A program made the position numbers and the translations under genes. Under the pieces are notes generated by a model. That model was not told the origin of the DNA. It saw only the letters and a program-made list of their open reading frames with translations, and did not search any database. 5,782 bases of DNA, taken from the NCBI GenBank assembly GCA_013331015.1, contig DUHF01000293.1, positions 1 to 5,782 of the forward strand. Direction: 5' to 3'. This document shows, in pieces, positions 1 to 5,782 of the stretch (its first letter is position 1; the number at the start of each line of letters is the position of its first letter). Origin of the DNA: Methanoregula sp. GTDB lineage: Archaea > Halobacteriota > Methanomicrobia > Methanomicrobiales > Methanospirillaceae.

Positions 1-1573
<1,573 letters not shown>

Positions 1574-1577
1574 ATCC

Positions 1578-1898
1578 TCACCTCTTCAACACGATGTTAT
1601 ACCCGATTGCTTTTCGCAAAAGCCGCTCGATATACGTCCTCCGGTCCACTTCCTTTGACTTGGAAGGGAGGGGGATGATGAGCGGGCGGTGCATCTTCTC
1701 GATCCGGTCCATCAGCTTCTCGTCAAGCGAGAGCATGAACTCCTCATTGACCGCGACAATCCCGATATCGTCCCGGTACAGCAGTTCCGGGATCACCTTT
1801 CTCACCTCGTCGTGAGTCGCCGCCTCCACCACGTCCGCGCCCGCGAGCCGGAACCCCGAGGCCCGGTCGCTGTCGGTCACCACGACGAGCTTATACAT
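1578..1898 (-). CDS. atpF: A-type ATP synthase subunit F
   Basis: Small central-stalk subunit (106 residues, a normal family length) that sits with subunit D on the rotor shaft and, in this family, modulates ATP hydrolysis. The N-terminus MYKLVVVTDSD followed by GFRLAGADV is the characteristic beginning of a Rossmann-like fold. Next come a hydrophobic strand around IGIVAVNEEF (about 45-54) and HRPLIIPLPSKSKEVD (about 70-85). The C-terminal helix, about 86-106, is basic, which fits the part that contacts subunits A and B. The ATG at 1898 overlaps the end of atpC by 8 nt. A GGGAGG ribosome binding site at 1908-1913 lies inside the last atpC codons, so translation of F is probably coupled to C. 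The gene is followed after 4 nt by atpA. Assignment rests on motif recognition and the C-F-A order. Confidence 0.95.
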   Translation of the reverse strand: MYKLVVVTDSDRASGFRLAGADVVEAATHDEVRKVIPELLYRDDIGIVAVNEEFMLSLDEKLMDRIEKMHRPLIIPLPSKSKEVDRRTYIERLLRKAIGYNIVLKR

Positions 1899-2940
1899 AC
1901 ACGAGTTCCTCCCTGAGAAGCTCCGGGGAAACGTCTGCGGTCTTGCACCTTGAGATGATCCGGATGTTGGTGATCTCGTTGTACTTTGCCCAGAAGTACC
2001 CGATTACGGAAGCGACACTCAGGGGATCGAGAAGGAACGCCCCCACCCCCTTCTTTATCAGGAACCGTTCGAGCTCTTTCTCGATGATCGAGATCTTCTG
2101 GGTCCTCAGCGCCGGTTCGGGGATATCGGCAAGGAAGCGGTACGGGGTTGCTGCAAGGGCTTTTACCACGTCCTCGATTGAGGTGAGTGTGAGCAGCTCA
2201 GCCAGTTTCCGCTCGTCAAACTGCCTGCCGCCCCCGATGAGGTAACGCTTCGCATCCTCTGCATCCACGCGGTCCCGGACCATCCGGAGCACGGTCTTGA
2301 GGTTCACCACATCGATCTCGAGCCGGAGAAAGTCCCGGATGAGCCCGTTGTTGGGGCCCGGGGCTTTCACCGAATCGAGAGCATCGGTGTAATAATACCG
2401 GTCAAGGGCGCATTCGAGGACGGCAAGGTCTTTTGTTTTGAGATATTCAGGATATGCCCCCGTCAGGGGCCGGGCGTACCGGATCCGCCACGTGGCGAGC
2501 AGGTCGATGACTGCCCGCAGGTCCGGCTGCTTCAAGAGCTCCTTTAACGTTGCCTCGTCCATCTCCCCGGCGGGCACCAGGCAGCTGAGGATCTCGTCGC
2601 TTGTGACATGAATGTTCTTCCCGCGCAGGATCGTCTTGATGTTCTGGACGTCCCAGCGGTGCAGAAAGATGATGATGTACTGCTCCGCCTCCTCCTGTTT
2701 GGCAAAGTTCTGGATCTTCCGGAAGGTCCGGGTAAAGTTCTCCCGCAGGGCATACTCGATGCAGAGGATTCCCAACAGTTGTCCCCGTGCCTCGATCACC
2801 TCTTCCCGGTAGGGCGAGTTCTCGAGATCGGCGATGAGCGAATCGAGGTCCGGCTTCTGTATCAGGTCATCAAGCTCGCGGTGGGAGAGGAGCCGGCTCT
2901 TCATGCCCCGCATCCGTGCATTGATGTACCCGTAGTCCAT
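1891..2940 (-). CDS. atpC: A-type ATP synthase subunit C
   Basis: Subunit C (homologue of V-ATPase subunit d) is the cytoplasmic funnel that joins the central shaft to the membrane ring of K subunits. It is 349 residues long, close to the usual 350-360. It starts MDYGYINARMRGMKSRLL, the conserved opening of this all-helical family. Other landmarks are a repeated three-part helical pattern with DLAVLECALDRYYYTDAL (about residues 170-187), RLEIDVVNLKTVLRM (about 207-221), and a conserved C-terminal helix ending with WAKYNEITNIRIISRCK. The start is supported by a GGAGG ribosome binding site at 2947-2951, six bases upstream, which doubles as the last Gly-Gly codons of atpE. The gap to atpE is only 2 nt and the 3' end overlaps atpF by 8 nt. 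Nothing in the gene looks broken. Confidence 0.97.
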   Translation of the reverse strand: MDYGYINARMRGMKSRLLSHRELDDLIQKPDLDSLIADLENSPYREEVIEARGQLLGILCIEYALRENFTRTFRKIQNFAKQEEAEQYIIIFLHRWDVQNIKTILRGKNIHVTSDEILSCLVPAGEMDEATLKELLKQPDLRAVIDLLATWRIRYARPLTGAYPEYLKTKDLAVLECALDRYYYTDALDSVKAPGPNNGLIRDFLRLEIDVVNLKTVLRMVRDRVDAEDAKRYLIGGGRQFDERKLAELLTLTSIEDVVKALAATPYRFLADIPEPALRTQKISIIEKELERFLIKKGVGAFLLDPLSVASVIGYFWAKYNEITNIRIISRCKTADVSPELLREELVYV

Positions 2941-2942
2941 GA

Positions 2943-3527
2943 TCAGCCTCCGGAGAGGATCGCATGGATCGTATGCCGGTTATGCTCTTTTGCCCGTTCG
3001 AGACGGGACTCGACCGTGTTTTTGATCGTGACCGTATCGTCATGCTGGCTGATGACGACCCCCCCGGCGGTAGCCAGGTCAGCCCGTACTTCGCCGTGGA
3101 GGTTCAGGGTGCCGAGGGTCTTTTTGCAGAGCGCCTCGTCCTTTGGATCCACGTGGACAATGAAGGGATCGTCCCCGGTGGTACTGGTTGCTTCCCGGAG
3201 AAGTCTTTCAAAGATTGCCGGGTACTTCGGATCGGCCCGAAGATCTTTCAGCCGCGAGCCGGCTTCAGAAAAGGCCCGTTCAAACGCAGCCTCCCGGGTC
3301 CGGATGAGTTCTTCCTTGTTCTTTGCTTTTTCCAGGTAGAGCATCTTGTTGCGCTCGGTGGTGACAGACCGGTTCGCTTCTTCGATCTGTGCCTGCCGGA
3401 TTGCTTCTGCCTGCTGTTTTGCCCGCTCCTTTATCCCCCCGATGGCAATCGCGGCCCGCTTCCGGAGCTCCTGCTCTTTATCCTGCGCGCTCTCTTCAAC
3501 CGAATTCAGCAGGTCTTCATAGGCCAT
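2943..3527 (-). CDS. atpE: A-type ATP synthase subunit E (peripheral stalk)
   Basis: Peripheral-stalk subunit that, paired with subunit H, holds the A1 head against rotation. At 194 residues it has the usual length and two-part layout. The N-terminal half (about 1-105) is a long charged helix rich in E, K, R, A and Q, suited to a coiled coil. The C-terminal domain includes PFIVHVDPKDE, then GEVRADLATAGGVVIS and NTVESRLERA, the family's conserved end that binds the top of the head. I place the start at the ATG at 3527 (MAYEDLL), because a near-perfect AGGAGGTG ribosome binding site lies at 3537-3544, 9 nt upstream. An in-frame ATG 12 codons earlier would put that site inside the coding region. 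A 79-nt spacer after the atpK stop ends here, wholly or partly filled by a palindrome and this ribosome binding site. The stop codon overlaps the signal for atpC translation. Confidence 0.97.
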   Translation of the reverse strand: MAYEDLLNSVEESAQDKEQELRKRAAIAIGGIKERAKQQAEAIRQAQIEEANRSVTTERNKMLYLEKAKNKEELIRTREAAFERAFSEAGSRLKDLRADPKYPAIFERLLREATSTTGDDPFIVHVDPKDEALCKKTLGTLNLHGEVRADLATAGGVVISQHDDTVTIKNTVESRLERAKEHNRHTIHAILSGG

Positions 3528-3536
3528 GTTCAGATC

Positions 3537-3544
3537 CACCTCCT
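3537..3544 (-). promoter_or_regulatory. Ribosome binding site deciding the atpE start
   Basis: On the minus strand this reads AGGAGGTG, an almost ideal match to the archaeal 16S anti-Shine-Dalgarno end, 9 nt before the ATG at 3527. It argues against the longer in-frame start at 3563, which lies upstream of it. Confidence 0.85.
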
Positions 3545-3579
3545 GATGCTGGAATACCGGCACATCCGGGCCTCATGAC

Positions 3580-3606
3580 GGGGGCCGGGTGCACCCGGCA
3601 TCCCGG
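3580..3606 (-). repeat. Palindrome / hairpin between atpK and atpE
   Basis: A perfect 16-bp palindrome, GCCGGGTGCACCCGGC, occupies 3584-3599. As RNA it can form a 6-bp GC stem with a TGCA loop. Beyond a small internal bulge, CGGG on one side (3602-3605) and CCCG on the other (about 3579-3583) can extend the stem. It begins right after the atpK stop codon and lies upstream of the atpE ribosome binding site. No T-tract follows it, so it is not an ordinary terminator. It may stabilise or mark an atpK transcript end, or partly uncouple K from E expression (inference). Confidence 0.6.
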
Positions 3607-3825
3607 TTATTCCACCATGAGCAGGATCATGGCTGCAACGACAAACCCTAAGATGACAAGCGTCTCCGGAATCGCTTCCAGGATGATGATCGTTCCGGCA
3701 GTCTCAGGGCGTTCTGCAATCGCCCCGGCTCCTGCGGCACCGATCCGCGACTGGGCCCAGCCTGTACCAATTGCGCCAGCGGCAAACGCGATGGCGGCTC
3801 CGATGGGAACTTCCCAACCAACCAT
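3607..3825 (-). CDS. atpK: A-type ATP synthase subunit K (membrane rotor ring, c-type)
   Basis: Membrane proteolipid whose ring turns as ions pass, driving ATP synthesis. At 72 residues it is a single hairpin: a glycine/alanine-rich helix 1 (about 7-34), a short polar loop AERPETAG (37-44), and helix 2 (about 45-71). The ion-carrying carboxylate is E54 in PET at 53-55, followed by T55; helix 1 offers Q25. This set matches the Q, E and S/T ligands known from sodium-binding rotor subunits (see findings). A second acidic residue, E50, lies one turn earlier. The chosen ATG at 3825 has a GGAGGG ribosome binding site at 3836-3841, 10 nt upstream. An in-frame TTG six codons earlier (3843) would overlap that site. 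It is the first gene of the operon visible here, with a promoter-like TATA just upstream and a palindrome behind it. Confidence 0.95.
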   Translation of the reverse strand: MVGWEVPIGAAIAFAAGAIGTGWAQSRIGAAGAGAIAERPETAGTIIILEAIPETLVILGFVVAAMILLMVE

Positions 3826-3835
3826 TTCGTACACA

Positions 3836-3841
3836 CCCTCC
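3836..3841 (-). promoter_or_regulatory. Ribosome binding site deciding the atpK start
   Basis: Reads GGAGGG on the minus strand, 10 nt before the ATG at 3825. It favours that ATG over the in-frame TTG at 3843, which lies upstream of the site. Confidence 0.75.
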
Positions 3842-3867
3842 AATGATACAACCTAACGGACTACCCG

Positions 3868-3880
3868 TATATTAATGTAT
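3868..3880 (-). promoter_or_regulatory. Probable archaeal promoter of the ATP synthase operon
   Basis: The minus strand reads ATACATTAATATA, an AT-only island in GC-rich surroundings, with TTAATATA at 3868-3875 as the TATA element. Counting about 25 nt downstream puts the transcript start near 3845-3850. That gives a leader of about 20-25 nt that just includes the atpK ribosome binding site. It lies between the stop of the upstream small gene (3920) and atpK, so the operon can be transcribed on its own. Upstream read-through is not excluded because no minus-strand T-tract separates them. Confidence 0.6.
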
Positions 3881-3919
3881 GGGGGTTACGGGGAGGTGGA
3901 AGCTGGCTGCTTACGGGGA

Positions 3920-4267
3920 TTATCGCAGGGAAGGATCGCGGTTGCAGGAGAGCAGGATGGCTTCGATCTCCCGGATCCTGCCCGCTATCCGGGCGTGCCG
4001 ATCCTGGACATCATCCACGATGGTTATCAGGGCAAGAATATCGATCCGGGACAAGGTAGAAAAACAGTACTGTTCCCAGCGTTCGCGCCCGCACCCGTCC
4101 CAGATCTCAGTGAGGGCGCGTTTCAGGTCTGCCCTTTCTCCCGGGGTGAGGGTCTCCCACCCGGCAGCGGGTGAGCGGCGGATTCGCTCAAGCGCGTTCT
4201 CGACCGCCTTGTCCCGGTGGAGCAGGAACCGCCGTCTCCCCAGGTTGTCCTTGGTGGAATCAGGCAT
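3920..4267 (-). CDS. Small conserved protein of unknown function, paralogue of the 4438-4767 product
   Basis: I do not recognise this 115-residue protein as a named family. It looks soluble, all-helical and highly charged, with no signal peptide or membrane segment. It aligns without gaps to the divergent neighbour's product over about 106 residues with about 33 identities, including the first three residues MPD, G10-R11-R12, H17-R18, K20, V22-E23, W37, W56, R63-W64-E65, F69 and the C-terminal I-x-AILL at 101-106. The match at residues 1-3 supports this start codon in both genes. No good ribosome binding site lies in the 15 nt before the ATG, and a TATA-like ATTTAT at 4301-4306 would give a leader of only about 10 nt, so it may be read as a short-leader or leaderless message. 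It points toward the ATP synthase operon, whose promoter begins about 40 nt past its stop. A link to that operon is only positional. Confidence 0.8.
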   Translation of the reverse strand: MPDSTKDNLGRRRFLLHRDKAVENALERIRRSPAAGWETLTPGERADLKRALTEIWDGCGRERWEQYCFSTLSRIDILALITIVDDVQDRHARIAGRIREIEAILLSCNRDPSLR

Positions 4268-4437
4268 ACGGGTTTTTTGGATCTATCCCCGTACCGGCTG
4301 ATAAATCTATGTGCGTCGGCAGCATCTTCCGGGCAGGCCGGCAGTGGCCGCAATCTCACAACTGCCGAAAAGTATATGACCGGGAAAACGGACTGACTCA
4401 TCATATCCCTGAAGGGGAGAGTCGGAGGGACCAGACA
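4268..4437. promoter_or_regulatory. Divergent promoter region between the two paralogous genes
   Basis: This 170-nt region carries start signals for both directions. For the plus-strand gene, CGAAAAGTATATG at 4366-4377 resembles a BRE plus TATA box, predicting a start near 4400 and a leader of about 38 nt. For the minus-strand gene, ATTTAT (4301-4306) is a weaker TATA-like element. Between them the hexamer CGGCAG occurs at 4317-4322 and 4339-4344 and inverted at 4362-4367, spaced 22 and 23 nt apart. The inverted copy touches the plus-strand BRE, so these could be operator half-sites (inference). Confidence 0.5.
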
Positions 4438-4767
4438 ATGCCGGATGTATCGCAGGCGGAGATCGGGAGGCGGATGTACCATATTCACCGGGAAAAGCGG
4501 GTGGAGCACGCGGTGACGCTGATCAGGGAGTCACTTGGCCCTGAATGGCGGGCGCTTAAAGAGGAGGAAATTCTGATCCTGGGCCATGTGCTGCAGTGCA
4601 CGTGGAACACCATTGATCAGAAGCGATGGGAGGCGATTCCCTTCGGGAAGATGCACATGGACACGGTCAGGAAGATCCTGTCATGGGGAGGGGATGTTGG
4701 CCCGGGCCACAACCCATCGCCGGAGGCGGTGGCCGGGATCAAGGCGATCCTGCTGGGGATTTCGTGA
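4438..4767 (+). CDS. Small conserved protein of unknown function, paralogue of the 3920-4267 product
   Basis: This 109-residue protein is of unrecognised family, soluble and mostly helical by composition. The reading frame is open further upstream (from 4171), but I start it at the ATG at 4438 for three reasons: a GGAGGG ribosome binding site lies at 4424-4429; a TATA-like box at 4371-4377 lies downstream of the upstream starts; and the resulting N-terminus MPD...GRR matches the divergent paralogue residue for residue. Shared positions include H17-R18, K20, V22-E23, W37, W56, R63-W64-E65, D86-V87, H91 and the AILL near the end. Differences are mostly in the middle (about 70-85). A T9 tract begins 3 nt after the stop, so it is probably a one-gene transcript. 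The RWE and HR-x-K-x-VE motifs look like the core of the family, but I can give no function. Confidence 0.8.
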   Translation: MPDVSQAEIGRRMYHIHREKRVEHAVTLIRESLGPEWRALKEEEILILGHVLQCTWNTIDQKRWEAIPFGKMHMDTVRKILSWGGDVGPGHNPSPEAVAGIKAILLGIS

Positions 4768-4770
4768 TCC

Positions 4771-4779
4771 TTTTTTTTT
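4771..4779 (+). terminator. Oligo-T terminator of the plus-strand small gene
   Basis: Nine consecutive T on the plus strand, starting 3 nt after the stop codon at 4767. Archaeal transcription commonly ends at such tracts without a hairpin. No strong stem is visible before it. Confidence 0.7.
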
Positions 4780-4823
4780 ATTCCGGCAGGAATACCAGGT
4801 AACAAGGTTCTTTGCCAGAATAC

Positions 4824-4830
4824 AAAAAAA
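4824..4830 (-). terminator. Possible oligo-T terminator for the aconitase-X transcript
   Basis: Seven A on the plus strand, read as T7 on the minus strand, about 200 nt past the stop codon at 5031. It is the first T-tract of this length met by minus-strand transcription. It would leave a long 3' untranslated region. Confidence 0.4.
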
Positions 4831-5030
4831 GATCCCCGATTGATACATCTGCCAGGGTATTACCGGAGTCGCCGCGGGTTCGCCACGTCGGGAGAGGCGA
4901 AGTCTGTCGTCAATAGTGTTTTTTTAGACCATGCCCCCATCCGCGTGTACCCATTATCACGGTATACCAGCACAGGTCAGCAAAGAGCTCGTCTCTCTCG
5001 GGAGCACCGTTTTTTATCCCGAAGGGTCCC

Positions 5031-5782
5031 TTACTCCGTTGCCACGTCAAGGCACTCTTCGGTTGTCCCGATCCGGGCAACCGCACCGCACATGTCCGGC
5101 ACGTAGGCGAGCGCCTTGCCGCTGTTGACCATGATGCCTGCGTACTCCTCCATGACGGGAGAGACCACCATGCAGGTGTCGGCAAAGACCCTTGCACCGC
5201 ACTTCTCGATGTCGTTGACGGTATCCTGGTTGGCCTCGATGACCCCCTGCGCCGCAAAGACGTAGAGGGGTTTCCTGACAACCCGACCGTCCAGCAGCCG
5301 GGCGATGGTTGCCAGCTCTTCGGGTGAGCAGTGCGGGCAGCCAAGGGCTACGGCTTCGACTTTTACTTCCCTGAAGAGATTCTGGATCTCTGCCCCTTCG
5401 ACCATGATCGCCTCTATTCCGGCCAGATCATACCGGTTCTTCTGCGCTTCCGGGGTCACCCCCTCGACATGGTAGAGCGCCACGGCTCCCGTTGCTGCCA
5501 TCGCCGCCCCGAGTGCCTTGAGCTGGTCGCGCTCCGGCCGGATGCCTTTGAAGTACGGGATCCGGTTGCCCACCAGTTTTCCCGCATGGTACCCGAGCGC
5601 CCCGTAGCTCGCGATCCCCCAGCCGGTGGTGTCGGCGTCCACCGCGATGACCACCTGCGGTTTCCGGTTTGCTGCAAGATGGAACCCGTAGCAGGGCGTC
5701 TTCCCGATGAGGGCAGCAGCAAGGGCGCCGGGCCCGCCCTCCCGGTTCGTCCGGGCCCCGATGACCGAGTTGGCATAGCTGA
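5031..5782 (-). CDS. Aconitase-X large subunit, probable phosphomevalonate dehydratase (5' end beyond window)
   Basis: The visible part is 249 codons in one frame from the right edge to the TAA at 5031; the family is about 390-400 residues, so roughly the first 145 are outside. The fragment opens with SYANSVIGARTNREGGPGAL, a hallmark of the aconitase-X catalytic domain. It continues with TPCYGFHL, VDADTTGWG, the GCPH motif (cysteine at fragment residue about 148), DTCMVVSPV (cysteine about 203), and a C-terminal NSGKALAY. The two cysteines are likely iron-sulphur ligands by analogy with aconitases (inference); the third would be in the missing part. In archaea this protein with a small DUF126 subunit dehydrates mevalonate 5-phosphate to anhydromevalonate phosphate, feeding isoprenoid lipids. 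The small-subunit gene is not downstream, so it would be upstream or unlinked. Other aconitase-X enzymes act on hydroxyproline in bacteria, but the archaeal setting favours the mevalonate role. Confidence 0.93.
   Translation of the reverse strand, partial: SYANSVIGARTNREGGPGALAAALIGKTPCYGFHLAANRKPQVVIAVDADTTGWGIASYGALGYHAGKLVGNRIPYFKGIRPERDQLKALGAAMAATGAVALYHVEGVTPEAQKNRYDLAGIEAIMVEGAEIQNLFREVKVEAVALGCPHCSPEELATIARLLDGRVVRKPLYVFAAQGVIEANQDTVNDIEKCGARVFADTCMVVSPVMEEYAGIMVNSGKALAYVPDMCGAVARIGTTEECLDVATE

Larger units (their letters stand above)
4768..5030. other. Convergent intergenic region with terminator-like tracts
   Basis: I see no gene in this 263-nt stretch, which lies between two genes whose 3' ends face each other. 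Besides the T9 tract at 4771-4779, there are plus-strand T7 at 4919-4925 and T6 at 5010-5015. A7 at 4824-4830 is a T7 tract on the minus strand and could end the aconitase-X transcript. A hairpin TTCGCC/GGCGAA (4879-4884 with 4896-4901, 11-nt loop) lies 17 nt before the T7 at 4919, so a small plus-strand RNA ending there is possible but unproven. Confidence 0.5.

Noticed and set aside
3528..3563. N-terminal extension of atpE by 12 residues
   Set aside because: The strong AGGAGGTG site would lie inside the extension, and MAYEDLL is the better start.
2608..3578. Plus-strand frames antisense to atpC and atpE
   Set aside because: Their product sequences mirror the codon pattern of the real genes and show no domain; no promoter-like element precedes them.
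3826..3843. TTG start adding six residues to atpK
   Set aside because: It overlaps the ribosome binding site and would add residues not expected at the start of this membrane hairpin.
4171..4437. Upstream extension of the plus-strand small gene
   Set aside because: The extension overlaps the divergent paralogue and the promoter region; the ATG at 4438 has its own ribosome binding site and matches the paralogue's N-terminus.
4617..4805. Minus-strand frame of 62 codons opposite the plus-strand small gene
   Set aside because: Antisense shadow crossing the T9 terminator, with no start signal.
4861..4930. Possible tRNA or box C/D RNA in the convergent spacer
   Set aside because: A GGGTTCGCC stretch recalls a T-loop, but I could not build an acceptor stem or cloverleaf, and no proper C and D box pair is present.
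4840..5106. Plus-strand frame of 88 codons in the convergent spacer
   Set aside because: It runs into the aconitase-X gene in antisense, has no ribosome binding site, and crosses two T-tracts that would stop transcription.

Overview
The window looks like a piece of a methanogenic archaeon's chromosome, most likely order Methanomicrobiales (for example a Methanoregula/Methanoculleus relative). The evidence is an A-type ATP synthase operon in the order K-E-C-F-A, strong GGAGGTG-type ribosome binding sites, TATA-like promoters, oligo-T terminators, GC-rich coding sequence, and a neighbouring aconitase-X protein of the type used in the archaeal mevalonate pathway. The order-level placement rests on recalled protein resemblance, not on a search.

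Positions 1-3880 hold the ATP synthase operon on the minus strand, read from high to low coordinates. It starts with a promoter near 3868-3880, followed by atpK (rotor ring subunit), a GC-rich palindrome, atpE (peripheral stalk), atpC (central-stalk connector), atpF (regulatory central-stalk subunit) and atpA (catalytic subunit, running off the left edge). Spacing from E to A is very tight (2-nt gap, 8-nt overlap, 4-nt gap), which implies translational coupling. Only K and E are separated by a longer spacer (97 nt). No subunit I or H gene lies before K, so those must be elsewhere.

Positions 3920-4780 hold two small genes of unknown function, transcribed divergently from a 170-nt shared region. 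Their products are clearly homologous to each other: they align without a gap over about 106 residues with about 33 identities. The minus-strand copy lies directly upstream of the ATP synthase promoter in the same direction. The plus-strand copy ends in a T9 tract.

Positions 4768-5030 are a convergent intergenic region with oligo-T tracts for both strands and a small hairpin. From 5031 to the right edge lies the C-terminal two thirds of an aconitase-X large subunit (minus strand), probably the phosphomevalonate dehydratase large subunit of archaeal isoprenoid lipid synthesis.

The points most worth a second look are the divergent paralogue pair, a non-standard P-loop in AtpA (GGFGTGKT rather than the usual archaeal GPFGSGKT), a sodium-type Q/E/T signature in AtpK, and the palindrome between atpK and atpE. 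I see no mobile element, CRISPR array or RNA gene.
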